From Paracoccaceae bacterium Fryx2 (GTDB taxonomy: Bacteria > Pseudomonadota > Alphaproteobacteria > Rhodobacterales > Rhodobacteraceae): a DNA stretch of 64,000 nucleotides. The notes beneath the pieces are model-generated. The model was not told the DNA's origin. It saw only the letters and a program-made list of their open reading frames with translations, and searched no databases. This document shows, one piece after another, positions 9,712 through 21,314 of the stretch. The position numbers were made by a program, and so were the translations under genes. The stretch's first letter is position 1. Each line of letters starts with the position of its first letter. The stretch lies in contig JAVSGI010000005.1 in assembly GCA_032334235.1 (NCBI GenBank), forward strand, positions 1,674,001 to 1,738,000. Direction: 5' to 3'.

Positions 9712-9730
9712 GATTTTTCTACGAAAAATC
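9712..9730. repeat. Intergenic palindrome, copy 1
   Basis: GATTTTTC-TAC-GAAAAATC is a perfect 8-bp inverted repeat just after the ribF stop. The same arms recur at 24590-24608 with spacer GTA. It could act as a terminator for ribF because the right side ends an A/T-rich stem, or as a dispersed repeat. Confidence 0.6.
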
Positions 9731-9774
9731 AACCCGGCCTTTCCTTTTCCCTACGCGCAAAGCACCCTGACCGC

Positions 9775-10227
9775 ATGACGAAACTCCGCCCCAGATTCTG
9801 GGAAACCGTGCCCCTGAAGAAGATGACCCCCGCCGAATGGGAGGCATTGTGCGACGGCTGCGGCAAGTGCTGCCTGAACAAGATCGAATACGAGGATACC
9901 GGCGAGATCGCCTTCACCCGCGTGGCCTGCAAGTTGCTGGATGGCGAATCCTGCCGCTGCACCCACTACGAGGTCCGCCGCCAGTTCGTGCCCGACTGCG
10001 TGCAGCTTTCGCCCGCGACGCTGCCGAAAATCGCCTACTGGATGCCGCGAACCTGCGCCTACCGGCTGCTCTACGAAGGCAAGAAGCTTTACCCTTGGCA
10101 CCCCCTGATCAGCGGTGACCCCAATTCGGTGCATGACGCCGGCGCCTCGGTGCGCGGCTGGACCGTGCCGGAGTTCGAGGTGCTGGAGGAAGACTGGGAA
10201 GACCATATCATCGAGGAGACGCCGTGA
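9775..10227 (+). CDS. YcgN-family cysteine-cluster protein
   Basis: A 150-residue member of the YkgJ/YcgN group, with cysteine clusters of the type that may bind zinc or an iron-sulfur centre: LCDGCGKCCL at 26-35, CKLLDGESCRC near 60, then PDC and CAYRL. The exact function is unknown. The start ATG 9775 (MTKLRPRFWE) is the conserved N-terminus; the upstream open frame runs through the palindrome and is not used. The stop TGA overlaps the next ATG by one base. Confidence 0.88.
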   Translation: MTKLRPRFWETVPLKKMTPAEWEALCDGCGKCCLNKIEYEDTGEIAFTRVACKLLDGESCRCTHYEVRRQFVPDCVQLSPATLPKIAYWMPRTCAYRLLYEGKKLYPWHPLISGDPNSVHDAGASVRGWTVPEFEVLEEDWEDHIIEETP

Positions 10228-11240
10228 TGTTCTTTGCCTCGGACAACGGCTCGGGCGCGCCTGATGCGGTGATGGCGGCGCTGGCACGCGCCAATGCGGG
10301 CTTTGCCATGCCCTACGGCCGCGACCCGATGATGGACGAGGTGCGCGACCGCATCCGCACCACCTTCGAGGCTCCCGAGGCGGCGGTCTATCTGGTGGCC
10401 ACAGGCACCGCCGCCAATGCGCTGGCGCTGGCGGTGTGCTGCCCGCCGTGGGGCGCGGTGTTCTGCCACCGTCACGCCCACATTGCCGAGGACGAATGCG
10501 GCGCGCCGGAGTTCTTTACCAACGGCGCCAAGCTGGTGCTGATCCAAGGTGAGCATGGCCGCATGACGCCGGATGCGCTGGCACGGGCCATCGCTTCCAC
10601 CGGCGGGTCGGTGCATGGCGTTCAGCCCGGCATGGTCAGCATCACCAACACGACCGAGGCGGGCACGATCTACACCGCCTCCGAGGTGGCGGCGCTGACG
10701 GCGGCCGCGAAGGGCCTGCCCTGCCACATGGACGGCGCGCGCTTTGCCAATGCGCTGGTCGCCAGCGGGGCCACCCCGGCAGAGCTGACGTGGCGCGCGG
10801 GCATCGACATCCTGTCTTTCGGCGGCACCAAGAACGGCTTGCTGGGGGTCGAGGCGGTGGTGATCTTCGATGCCGCCAAAGCCTGGGAGTTCGAACTGCG
10901 GCGCAAGCGGGCCGGGCATCTGTTTTCCAAGCACCGCTATCTGTCTGCACAGATGCTGGCCTATCTGACCGACGATCTGTGGCTGACCCTCGCGTGCCAT
11001 GCCAACGCGATGGCTGCCCGGCTGGCGGCGGGTATCGCCGCCATGCCGGGGGCGGGGCTGATCCATCCGGTCGAGGCCAACATCGTCTTTGCCCATTGGC
11101 CGGCCGAAGGTCATGGCAGGGCGCAGGCCGCAGGGGCGGTCTATTACCCGATGCCGGGGCCGCCCGGCGCCGCGCGGCTGGTCTGCTCGTGGTCCACAAC
11201 CGAGGCCGATGTCGACGGGTTTCTGGCGCTGATCGGCTAG
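10227..11240 (+). CDS. Threonine aldolase family PLP enzyme
   Basis: A fold-type I PLP enzyme of 337 residues resembling low-specificity L-threonine aldolase, which splits threonine to glycine and acetaldehyde. The PLP lysine is Lys202 in SFGGTKNG, and HMDGARFANA holds the conserved Asp/Arg pair. Other beta-eliminating lyases share this fold, so the exact substrate is inferred. It follows YcgN with a one-base overlap and converges on the hydrolase at 11237 with a four-base overlap. Confidence 0.87.
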   Translation: MFFASDNGSGAPDAVMAALARANAGFAMPYGRDPMMDEVRDRIRTTFEAPEAAVYLVATGTAANALALAVCCPPWGAVFCHRHAHIAEDECGAPEFFTNGAKLVLIQGEHGRMTPDALARAIASTGGSVHGVQPGMVSITNTTEAGTIYTASEVAALTAAAKGLPCHMDGARFANALVASGATPAELTWRAGIDILSFGGTKNGLLGVEAVVIFDAAKAWEFELRRKRAGHLFSKHRYLSAQMLAYLTDDLWLTLACHANAMAARLAAGIAAMPGAGLIHPVEANIVFAHWPAEGHGRAQAAGAVYYPMPGPPGAARLVCSWSTTEADVDGFLALIG

Positions 11241-12052
11241 CTCGCCGCCAGATGCGCGTTCACGGCCACGGCCACGGCCTGCGCGTGGGTGATCGGAACC
11301 ATGTGCCCGGCCCCCGGCACCACATGGCGCCTGACCATCGGCAGGCGACGGCAAAGTTCGCCCTGAATCGCCGCGATGACCGGCGGGCTGTCGCCGCCTT
11401 CCAGCAGCAGCACCGGAACGCCGAGGCTTTCCAGCCGCATCTGCGCCGGCATCCCCGCCGCATCCTTCAGCAGCACCGGGCTCTGCGCCACCACCAGCGG
11501 GATGCGGTGCAGGATGTAGCGCCGCTGCGCATCTGGCAGGTCGGCATAGGCGCCGGTGCCCCAGATGCCGTGGAACATCGCTGCCGCATCCTCGGGCCGA
11601 CCTTCGGCCTGCGCCCGCGCAAATGCCTGATGCTCGGCCATGAACGGACCAAACGCCGGATCGTCGGCGCTGCGGGCGGCGGCGAACAGCACCGGCTCGA
11701 TCAGCACGAGCGAGCGCACCCGCTCCGGCCGCTCCAGCGCCAGCCGCAGGGCGACCGTGGCGCCGAAGCTGTGGCCGATCAGGTCGATGGGGGCACCCGC
11801 GCCGAGCCGTGCGGCCAACTCGTCCGCGATGCGGGTGGAAAGGCCGTGCAGATCCTGCCTCCCGTCCCAGTCGGCGCTGCGGCCATGGCCGGGCAGGTCG
11901 GGCGCGGTGACGCTGACGCCCTCCAGCCGCTCGGCCAAGGCACCCCAGGCCCCGGCATGGGCAAGGCTGCAATGCAGCGCCAGCACCGGGCGCGGGCCGT
12001 GAGCCCAAGCGCGCCACGCCGTGCGGTGGCCCGCGATCATGTCTTCGGGCAT
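11237..12052 (-). CDS. Alpha/beta-fold hydrolase
   Basis: A 271-residue esterase- or lipase-like alpha/beta hydrolase. The nucleophile elbow is GHSFGA with Ser95, the oxyanion region is near HCSLAHAG (27-34), and the catalytic His is in GAGHMVP near the C-terminus. No signal peptide, so cytoplasmic. Its start overlaps the stop of the HCCA isomerase by one base, suggesting a two-gene transcript. Substrate unknown. Confidence 0.87.
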   Translation of the reverse strand: MPEDMIAGHRTAWRAWAHGPRPVLALHCSLAHAGAWGALAERLEGVSVTAPDLPGHGRSADWDGRQDLHGLSTRIADELAARLGAGAPIDLIGHSFGATVALRLALERPERVRSLVLIEPVLFAAARSADDPAFGPFMAEHQAFARAQAEGRPEDAAAMFHGIWGTGAYADLPDAQRRYILHRIPLVVAQSPVLLKDAAGMPAQMRLESLGVPVLLLEGGDSPPVIAAIQGELCRRLPMVRRHVVPGAGHMVPITHAQAVAVAVNAHLAAS

Positions 12053-12648
12053 CAGAGCATCCCGGCCAGATGCGCGTCCAGATCATCAAGCCGGTCCTGC
12101 CCCCAGAACATCTCGTCGCCCACGATGTAGAACGGCACGCCGAACACGCCGTGCGCCACCGCCGCTTCAAGGTTGGCACCATAGGTTTCGGCCGCCGCCA
12201 GCATCCCCCGGTCGGCGGTGCGCGGGTCGAAGCCGTGCGCCACCAGCAGGTCGCGCACCACGTCGTCATCAGCGATGTTGCGCTCCTCGGCCCAGACGGC
12301 GCGGGCGAAGGCATGGATCAGCGCCGAAAGATCGCCGCCCCCCGCCCGCCCGGCGGCAATGATGGCATAGGCCGAAGGCGCGGGATTTACCGGCCAGAAC
12401 ATCGGCCTGAGGTTGATCGGCAGCCCGGCCTTCTTTGCCTGACGCCGCAGCTCCTGCAGACGGTAGGCCCTGCGGCTCTCGTGCCGCTCGGCCAGCGGCA
12501 GGCCGCCGGTCCGCGCAAACAGCGCCGCGGGGTCCAGCGGCTTCCAGTCGATCGCAGCGCCGTGGCGGGCGGCAATCGCCTCCAGCCGCTGCCCGGCGAG
12601 ATAGACATAGGGCGAGACGACGGAGAAATAGCATTCGATCTGCTGCAT
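12052..12648 (-). CDS. 2-hydroxychromene-2-carboxylate isomerase family (DsbA-like)
   Basis: A 198-residue thioredoxin-fold protein of the kappa-GST/HCCA isomerase group. It starts with YFSVVSPYVYLAG, where the SPY motif provides the serine that handles glutathione in HCCA isomerase, and has the cis-proline loop GVFGVPFYIV near 170. HCCA isomerase acts in naphthalene breakdown, but many bacteria carry relatives without that pathway, so the true substrate is unknown. Upstream partner of the alpha/beta hydrolase. Confidence 0.87.
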   Translation of the reverse strand: MQQIECYFSVVSPYVYLAGQRLEAIAARHGAAIDWKPLDPAALFARTGGLPLAERHESRRAYRLQELRRQAKKAGLPINLRPMFWPVNPAPSAYAIIAAGRAGGGDLSALIHAFARAVWAEERNIADDDVVRDLLVAHGFDPRTADRGMLAAAETYGANLEAAVAHGVFGVPFYIVGDEMFWGQDRLDDLDAHLAGML

Positions 12649-12753
12649 GGCGGCAATGGCGTCCTTTGGGCGGTTTGCAAGACCCTAGCCGGGTGGTAAG
12701 CGGTGTCAACGCCCCGAATCCTGCCCCGGGGCCGCTGCTCAAGGATCACCGAA

Positions 12754-13773
12754 ATGCCCGCCATCACAGAGCCGAAACTGATTTCCGGCAATGCCAACCT
12801 GTCGCTTGCCAAGGCCATTGCCCGCCGGATGTCGATGCATCGCGGCGTGTCAGTCAAACTGGTCGATGCCAGGGTGGAACGCTTCAACGATCAGGAGATC
12901 TTCGTCGAGGTGTTCGAGAACGTGCGCGGCGAGGACATGTATGTGATCCAGCCGACCTCCAACCCGGCCAACGACAACCTGATGGAGCTGCTGATCATCG
13001 CGGACACCCTGCGCCGGTCGAGCGCCGGGCGGATCACCGCAGTGATCCCCTACTTCGGCTATGCAAGGCAGGACCGCCGCACCAAGGCGCGCACCCCGAT
13101 CTCGGCCAAGCTGGTGGCGAACCTGATCACCGAGGCGGGGTTCGACCGGGTTCTGACGCTCGACCTGCACGCGGCACAGATTCAGGGCTTCTTCGACATT
13201 CCGGTGGACAACCTCTATTCCTCGCCGATCTTCGCGCTGGACATCGAGCATCACTTCCGTGGCCGCATGGGCGACCTGATGGTGGTGTCGCCCGATGTCG
13301 GCGGCGTGGCGCGGGCGCGAGAACTGGCCAAGCGGATCACCGCGCCGCTCGCCATCGTTGACAAGCGCCGCGAGAAGGCGGGCGAAGTGGCCGGCATGAC
13401 GGTGATCGGCAGCGTCGAAGGCAAGACCTGCCTGATCGTCGATGACATGTGCGACACCGCCGGCACGCTCTGCAAGGCCGCCGAGGTGCTGATGGAGGCC
13501 GGCGCGGTCGAGGTGCACAGCTACATCACCCACGGCGTGATGTCGGGGCCTGCGGTGGAACGCATCCAGAATTCCGTGATGAAAAGCCTGGTGATCACCG
13601 ATTCCATCGAACCTTCGGAAGCGGTGCGCGCGGCCTCCAACATCCGCATCGTGTCCACCGCGCCGATGTTCGCGCAAGCCATCCTGAATACCTGGAACGG
13701 CACTTCGGTGTCGTCGCTGTTCGAGACCGAAACGCTGGTGCCGATCTACGAGGGCATGTACGCCCGAGGCTGA
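12754..13773 (+). CDS. prs: Ribose-phosphate pyrophosphokinase (PRPP synthetase)
   Basis: Makes PRPP from ribose 5-phosphate and ATP for nucleotides, histidine, tryptophan and NAD. The 339-residue protein has the ATP-binding [11 protein letters not shown] region, [11 protein letters not shown] (metal and ATP contacts), the flexible loop DKRREKAGE and the PRPP loop [14 protein letters not shown] 12754 follows AAGGAT; the track upstream is not conserved. Stands alone between divergent and convergent neighbours. Confidence 0.96.
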   Translation: MPAITEPKLISGNANLSLAKAIARRMSMHRGVSVKLVDARVERFNDQEIFVEVFENVRGEDMYVIQPTSNPANDNLMELLIIADTLRRSSAGRITAVIPYFGYARQDRRTKARTPISAKLVANLITEAGFDRVLTLDLHAAQIQGFFDIPVDNLYSSPIFALDIEHHFRGRMGDLMVVSPDVGGVARARELAKRITAPLAIVDKRREKAGEVAGMTVIGSVEGKTCLIVDDMCDTAGTLCKAAEVLMEAGAVEVHSYITHGVMSGPAVERIQNSVMKSLVITDSIEPSEAVRAASNIRIVSTAPMFAQAILNTWNGTSVSSLFETETLVPIYEGMYARG

Positions 13774-13781
13774 CCCCCCGC

Positions 13782-14132
13782 TCAGTCGACCTGCCAGCTG
13801 TCCTCGTCGCGCAGCGGCCCAAGCGCCGTCCATTCGGCCCGCACCCGCGCGATGCGGGTATCGCCCCAGGTCTTGAAAACCAGATGAAAGCCGGTTGCCG
13901 TGATGGTCTCGGCCGTCAGGTCGGCACGCGAATTCTGTTTGTGGTCCATGTCCCACATCGACAGCCCGACGATGACCGAGGGCGGGGCCAGAAACGGCTC
14001 CTTGAAGGTCACGATCAGGCGGCTTTCGCGCGGCCCCTGCCCGGTCCACATGACGCCGCCATCCGCGAAATCGGAAAACAGCACGCGCGAGCCTTGCAGG
14101 ATGCCCAGTGAATTTGCCGAAATGCGTTTCAT
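13782..14132 (-). CDS. H-type lectin domain protein
   Basis: A 116-residue protein that is almost entirely one H-type lectin domain, the fold of snail agglutinins. The core reads VTFKEPFLAPPSVIVGLSMWD and ends with the FKTWGDTRIARVRAEW strand. Such domains bind N-acetylgalactosamine-like sugars in animals; ligands in bacteria are unknown. No signal peptide is visible, which is unusual for a lectin. It is a single gene between prs and the atp operon terminator. Confidence 0.75.
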   Translation of the reverse strand: MKRISANSLGILQGSRVLFSDFADGGVMWTGQGPRESRLIVTFKEPFLAPPSVIVGLSMWDMDHKQNSRADLTAETITATGFHLVFKTWGDTRIARVRAEWTALGPLRDEDSWQVD

Positions 14133-14198
14133 GCCATAACCCTGCGCCCGATCCGACCGTGACGCCGGACCGCGGCGAAATCAATCCGCCATGTAAAA

Positions 14199-14224
14199 AA
14201 GGCCCCGGCAACGCGCGGGGCCTT
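14199..14224 (-). terminator. Rho-independent terminator of the atp operon
   Basis: AAGGCCCC and GGGGCCTT form the stem. Read on the minus strand it starts about 20 bases after the atpC stop and is followed by a run of six Ts. Classical intrinsic terminator. Confidence 0.88.
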
Positions 14225-14245
14225 CCGGTAGTCCGGGCGTCAGGC

Positions 14246-14644
14246 TCAGTGCCCGACGGCCGTGCGCAGGGCCTGCCAGTCGGCCACCAGCTTGTCGGCC
14301 GCATCGCGTTCCTGCGCCGTGGCGGCGGCAGCGGCGGTGCGGGCATCTTCCAGCATGGTTTCCAGCAGTCCGGTGGTCACTTCGTCCAGCGGCACGGCAT
14401 GTTCGGCCAGAACCGACACGCTGGCCGCAGTGATCTCGGCAAAGCCGCCGGTGACGACATAAGCCTGCGTACCGGTGGCACCGGTAGCCCGCAGGATGCC
14501 GGGCCGCAGGGTGGTGATGGTGGGGCCGTGCCCCTCCATCGCCGTCATGTCGCCTTCGGCCCCCGGAATCTGCACCTCGGTCGCCTCGATCGAGGCGAGC
14601 CTGCGTTCAGGCGACACGAGGTCGAATTGCAGCGTGTTGGCCAT
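14246..14644 (-). CDS. atpC: F1 ATP synthase epsilon subunit
   Basis: Epsilon belongs to the central rotor stalk and regulates the enzyme. The 132 residues begin with the beta-sandwich sequence [12 protein letters not shown] and [16 protein letters not shown], ending in a short helical tail. Last gene of atpHAGDC, nine bases after atpD. Confidence 0.95.
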   Translation of the reverse strand: MANTLQFDLVSPERRLASIEATEVQIPGAEGDMTAMEGHGPTITTLRPGILRATGATGTQAYVVTGGFAEITAASVSVLAEHAVPLDEVTTGLLETMLEDARTAAAAATAQERDAADKLVADWQALRTAVGH

Positions 14645-14653
14645 GATGCCTCC

Positions 14654-16974
<2,321 letters not shown>

Positions 16975-16997
16975 ACGCTATCTCCCCTGCCCCGCCC

Positions 16998-18536
16998 TCA
17001 GGCGAAGTCTTTCGCGAAGGCATCGAGTGCCGCCTTGATCTTGGTTTCCAGCTCGCCCTTGACCTTGCGGTCGTTGGTGGTGATGTCGGCCAGCAACTCC
17101 TTGGCGTTGGTGCGCAGGTGCTTGAGCAGACCGGCTTCGAACCGGCTGACGTCCTTCACCGCGATCTTGTCGAGGTAGCCCTTGGTGCCCGCGAAGATCA
17201 CGCATACGATTTCCGCGTTGGTCAGCGGGGCGTACTGCGGTTGCTTCATCAGTTCCGTCAGGCGCGCGCCACGGTTCAGCAGGGCCTGCGTCGAGGCGTC
17301 GAGGTCGGAGCCGAACTGCGCGAAGGCAGCCATTTCGCGGTATTGCGCCAGTTCCAGCTTCACCGGGCCGGCCACCGACTTCATCGCGTCGGTCTGGGCC
17401 GAGGAGCCCACGCGCGACACGGAAAGGCCGGTGTTCACGGCCGGGCGGATGCCCTGGTAGAACAGTTCGGTTTCCAGGAAGATCTGGCCGTCGGTGATCG
17501 AGATCACGTTGGTCGGGATGAAGGCCGACACGTCGCCGCCCTGCGTCTCGATGATCGGAAGCGCGGTCAGCGACCCCGAACCGTGGTCCTTGTTCAGCTT
17601 CGACGAACGCTCCAGCAGGCGGGAGTGGAGGTAGAACACGTCGCCCGGATAGGCTTCGCGGCCCGGCGGGCGGCGCAGCAGCAGCGACATCTGACGGTAA
17701 GCCACGGCCTGCTTGGAAAGATCGTCATAGATGATCAGTGCATGGCGGCCGTTGTCGCGGAAGAATTCCGCCATGGCGGTCGCGGCATAGGGGGCCAGGA
17801 ATTGCATCGGCGCCGGGTCGGACGCGGTGGCGGCGACCACGATGGTGTAGGCAATCGCGCCGGTTTCTTCCAGCTTCTTCACCAGCTGCGCCACGGTCGA
17901 GCGTTTCTGCCCGATGGCGACATAGATGCAGTAAAGCTTCTTGCCCTCGTCGGAACCGGCCGCCTCGTTGTAGGACTTCTGGTTCAGGATGGTGTCGAGC
18001 GCGATGGCGGTCTTGCCGGTCTGGCGGTCACCGATGATCAGTTCGCGCTGGCCGCGGCCGACCGGGATCATGGCGTCGACCGACTTCAGGCCGGTCGCCA
18101 TCGGTTCATGCACCGACTGGCGCGGAATGATGCCCGGGGCCTTCACGTCGGCCACACGGCGCTCGGTCGAGGCGATCGGGCCCTTGCCGTCGATCGGGTT
18201 GCCAAGGCCATCGACCACGCGGCCAAGCAGCGCGTCACCGGCGGGCACGTCCACGATGGACTTGGTGCGCTTGACGGTATCGCCTTCCTTGATCGAACGG
18301 TCGTCGCCGAAGATCACGACGCCGACGTTGTCGACTTCAAGGTTCAGCGCCATCCCGCGGATGCCGCCGGGAAATTCGACCATCTCGCCGGCCTGGACGT
18401 TGTCCAGCCCGTGGACACGGGCAATGCCGTCCCCGACCGAGAGCACGCGCCCCACTTCGGCGACTTCGGCGTCCTGACCGAAGTTCTTGATCTGCTCCTT
18501 GAGGATCGCAGAGATCTCAGCAGCTTGGATACCCAT
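16998..18536 (-). CDS. atpA: F1 ATP synthase alpha subunit
   Basis: Alpha alternates with beta in the F1 ring and holds non-catalytic nucleotide. P-loop GDRQTGKT at residues 169-176 and the signature [17 protein letters not shown] near 365. 512 residues. The atpA start touches the atpH stop (18536). Confidence 0.98.
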   Translation of the reverse strand: MGIQAAEISAILKEQIKNFGQDAEVAEVGRVLSVGDGIARVHGLDNVQAGEMVEFPGGIRGMALNLEVDNVGVVIFGDDRSIKEGDTVKRTKSIVDVPAGDALLGRVVDGLGNPIDGKGPIASTERRVADVKAPGIIPRQSVHEPMATGLKSVDAMIPVGRGQRELIIGDRQTGKTAIALDTILNQKSYNEAAGSDEGKKLYCIYVAIGQKRSTVAQLVKKLEETGAIAYTIVVAATASDPAPMQFLAPYAATAMAEFFRDNGRHALIIYDDLSKQAVAYRQMSLLLRRPPGREAYPGDVFYLHSRLLERSSKLNKDHGSGSLTALPIIETQGGDVSAFIPTNVISITDGQIFLETELFYQGIRPAVNTGLSVSRVGSSAQTDAMKSVAGPVKLELAQYREMAAFAQFGSDLDASTQALLNRGARLTELMKQPQYAPLTNAEIVCVIFAGTKGYLDKIAVKDVSRFEAGLLKHLRTNAKELLADITTNDRKVKGELETKIKAALDAFAKDFA

Positions 18537-19096
18537 TATCCGACCTCTTTCATTGCATTCTGGAGTGCCGCGAGCTTTGCCTTGATCGAGGTGTCGATCA
18601 TGGTCGAGCCCAGCTTGACAACAAGACCGCCGATGAGGGATTCATCGACGGCGGTTTTCAGTATCACGTCCTTGCCGACACGCGCCTTCAGCGTGGCTGC
18701 GAGTTTCTCGGTCTGGGCCCGGCTGAGCGCGGTGGCAGAGGTGACCTCGGCGGTCATCTCGCCCTTCTCGGCGGCGATGCGGGCGCGGATGTCGGCAATC
18801 ACCTGCGGCAGCACGAACAGGCGGCGGTTCTCGGCCATCAGGGCAAGCGCGTTGGCGGTCATCTTGCCAAGCCGCATCTTCGCGGCAACGGCGGCAATGG
18901 CGCGGCCCTGTTCGTCGCGCGACAGGATCGGCGAGGCGATCAGGCCCCGCAGGTCGGTGCTGGTGGCAAGGGCCGCATCCAGCGCGTCGATGTCGCCTTC
19001 CAGCGATGTCAACGCGTTGTCATCTTTTGCCAGCCCGAAAATGGCGGTGGCGTAGCGCGCGGCAATGCCGGAGGAAATCGAAGCTGGTTCGGACAC
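18536..19096 (-). CDS. atpH: F1 ATP synthase delta subunit
   Basis: Delta links the F1 head to the peripheral stalk. 186 residues, starting at a GTG codon (19096) behind an AAGGGA ribosome site. The conserved C-terminal signature [18 protein letters not shown] is present. First gene of the operon, so its promoter should lie within 19097-19558. Confidence 0.95.
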   Translation of the reverse strand: MSEPASISSGIAARYATAIFGLAKDDNALTSLEGDIDALDAALATSTDLRGLIASPILSRDEQGRAIAAVAAKMRLGKMTANALALMAENRRLFVLPQVIADIRARIAAEKGEMTAEVTSATALSRAQTEKLAATLKARVGKDVILKTAVDESLIGGLVVKLGSTMIDTSIKAKLAALQNAMKEVG

Positions 19097-19558
19097 GTCA
19101 TCCCTTCCGTTGTCTTGGGCCCGTTCCCCACCCGACGAGGTCAGAGGCCGTCAATGGCGCACACTACGGGTATGCGTCTTGATTTTTGGCTTCTCTAGCA
19201 GAGCCTTCGCGACCCCGCAACCGTATACGTCGCCAATTCTTGAACTGTTCATACAGGGTTCCAAGGTGTTAGCGCTGCCTGCACAGCCCGCGGGCACCGG
19301 ATCGCCACGCAGGCCGAAAGTGGCCCGGAAATGACGCCGTCCGCGCTCCGGCGGAGGGCGGGCGCCGGGCAAGGGGAATCGGGGCACGGCGGCCCGGCCG
19401 CGAATCCGGCGTGAAAAATGCGTCCGGCCGGGGCTGCGGCGCTTCCCTGCCACGGGGGATTGAGCCCGTCCTGCGTGGCTGCGTTTGCGATGGTGGAATT
19501 GCTTCCCGAGCCCCTGCTGCTGACAGGGCTGTTCGTCACTTCCGGGCTGCTCTGGAGG
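19097..19558. other. 462-bp non-coding stretch upstream of atpH
   Basis: No convincing gene. The first 170 bases (19097-19265) are relatively AT-rich and must hold the minus-strand atp promoter, though I cannot fix the -35/-10 boxes. A GTTC-N7-GTTC sequence at 19247-19261 resembles the alphaproteobacterial SOS box. The rest (19300-19558) is GC-rich without clear structure. Confidence 0.5.
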
Positions 19559-20323
19559 TCAGTCGAGGGTGCCCCTGCCGCACGGCGTCGGGACCGGTCG
19601 GCCCATCCCCTCCAGCACCTGCAACGGGCGGCGCACCACGGCGCCAAGGCCGCCGCGCGTCGGGGCCGGCACCTGCTTGGTCGCCTCGACCATCAGCACG
19701 CCGCCCGCCAGCCAGGGCGCCACCTTCTGCCCGGTGCCCTCCCAGAAGGCCGAGGTCCGCAGCCAGAACCGCTTGTCCGACGGCGGCGCGAACAGCGCGG
19801 CCATCGCCCGTTCGGGGGTGAAGCCGTGCAGTTTCAGTTGCGCTTCAAGCTGGCTGACCGAATAGGGGCGCCCAAAGCCGAAGGGCGTGCCGTCGCGCCG
19901 CGCCCAGAGCCCGGTGCGGTTCGGCACGATGAACAGCGCCTTGCCGCCCGGCCCCAGCACGCGGTGGGTTTCCGCCAGCACCGCCGACGGATGTTCCGAG
20001 GTTTCCAGCCCGTGCAGCAGGATCAGCCGGTCGACAAACCCGGTCTGCAACGGCCAGTGCGTCTCGTCGCACAGCACCGACACGTTCTCCATACCGGCGG
20101 GCCAGGGCATGACACCCTGCGGCCCCGGCATCAGCCCGATCACCCGGCGCGCCTCGGCCAGATAGGGGCGCAGCAGCGGCACGGCAAAGCCGAATCCGGC
20201 CACGGTCTGGCCCTGCACGTTCGGCCAGGTGGCCTGCACCTGATCGCGGATCGCCCGCTGCGCCACCCGGCCAAGCTGCGTCCGGTAGTAAAAATTGCGT
20301 AGATCCAGCACGTCAAGATGCAT
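19559..20323 (-). CDS. Class I SAM-dependent methyltransferase
   Basis: A 254-residue Methyltransf_11-like protein. The SAM-binding glycine loop is degenerate ([11 protein letters not shown]), but the later motif [13 protein letters not shown] and the post-motif [13 protein letters not shown] strand fit the fold. ATG 20323 ([13 protein letters not shown]) is preferred over an upstream TTG. Diverges from gloB with only about 60 bases between. Substrate unknown. Confidence 0.82.
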   Translation of the reverse strand: MHLDVLDLRNFYYRTQLGRVAQRAIRDQVQATWPNVQGQTVAGFGFAVPLLRPYLAEARRVIGLMPGPQGVMPWPAGMENVSVLCDETHWPLQTGFVDRLILLHGLETSEHPSAVLAETHRVLGPGGKALFIVPNRTGLWARRDGTPFGFGRPYSVSQLEAQLKLHGFTPERAMAALFAPPSDKRFWLRTSAFWEGTGQKVAPWLAGGVLMVEATKQVPAPTRGGLGAVVRRPLQVLEGMGRPVPTPCGRGTLD

Positions 20324-20385
20324 TGCGGCCAAGCCTGTTCCGGGCGACTGTCGGATTCATCATAGCGAAGACGGGGCAAAACACC

Positions 20386-21147
20386 ATGGCGCTTGAACTC
20401 GTGACGATCCCGTGCCGGACCGACAATTACGCCTTCGTGATCCACGATCCGGCGACCGGCGACACCGCCGTGGTCGACGTGCCCGAGGCCGATGCGGTGC
20501 TGGCGGCGCTGGCGGCGCGCGGCTGGCGGCTGACCGACATCCTGCTGACGCATCACCACGGCGACCATGTCGACGGCGTGCCCGCACTGGTCGCGGCCAC
20601 CGGCGCCCGGGTGCTGGGGGCTGCCGCCGATGCCCACCGCCTGCCGCCGCTTGACCGCGCGCTGGCGCCCGGCGATGCCGTGACTGTCGGCAGCGAGACC
20701 GGCGTGGTGATCGACGTGTCGGGCCACACCATCGGCCACATCGCCTGGCATTTCCCCGGCGCGGGCCTGGTGTTCACCGGCGACAGCCTGATGGCGCTTG
20801 GCTGCGGGCGGCTGTTCGAGGGCAGCCCGGCCACCATGTGGCAATCCCTGTGCAGGCTTGCCGCCCTGCCCCCCGGAACGCTGGTCTGTTCCGGCCACGA
20901 ATACACCGCCGCCAACGGCCGTTTCGCGCTGACCCTTGATGCCGCCAATCCGGACCTTATATCCCGTGTTGCCGATGTGGCGCAGCGCCGGGCCGCGGGC
21001 CTGCCCACCGTGCCCTCGACGCTTGCCGAAGAACTGGCAACCAACCCTTTCCTGCGCGCCCCGGAACTGAAGTCCGCCCTGGGGATGCCAGCCGCAACCG
21101 ACGCCGAAATCTTTGCCGAAATCCGCGCCCGCAAGGACCGTTTCTGA
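20386..21147 (+). CDS. gloB: Hydroxyacylglutathione hydrolase (glyoxalase II)
   Basis: Hydrolyses S-lactoylglutathione in methylglyoxal detoxification. A 253-residue metallo-beta-lactamase-fold enzyme with the metal motif THHHGDH at residues 55-61, the HTIGHIAWH segment, FTGDSLMALGCGRLFEG, and SGHEYTAANGRFA, all characteristic of GloB. The start ATG 20386 gives the canonical N-terminus. Confidence 0.94.
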   Translation: MALELVTIPCRTDNYAFVIHDPATGDTAVVDVPEADAVLAALAARGWRLTDILLTHHHGDHVDGVPALVAATGARVLGAAADAHRLPPLDRALAPGDAVTVGSETGVVIDVSGHTIGHIAWHFPGAGLVFTGDSLMALGCGRLFEGSPATMWQSLCRLAALPPGTLVCSGHEYTAANGRFALTLDAANPDLISRVADVAQRRAAGLPTVPSTLAEELATNPFLRAPELKSALGMPAATDAEIFAEIRARKDRF

Positions 21148-21160
21148 CCCCGCCGCCCGC

Positions 21161-21186
21161 CGCCGATCACAAATTGTGCGATCGTG
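21161..21186. promoter_or_regulatory. Palindrome upstream of clpA
   Basis: CACAA-A-TTGTG (21168-21178), flanked by GATC on both sides, lies about 140 bases before clpA. It could be an operator or part of the gloB 3' end structure. No regulator is assigned. Confidence 0.3.
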
Positions 21187-21314
21187 GAGGGAAACGGCAG
21201 ATCCGCAGAAATAACACTTGAAGCGCGGCAAATAAAACCGAAGTTTAAACTTGTGAGGCCATGGTCCGGGAGCAACCTCCAAGCCCCCCGGCCAGCAGGA
21301 CAGGAGCACCCAAC

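Noticed and set aside
19400..19558. Signal recognition particle RNA or 6S RNA
   Set aside because: I looked for the conserved GGTCAGG...GGAAGGGAGCAGCC core of SRP RNA on both strands and did not find it; no 6S-like fold was clear by eye.
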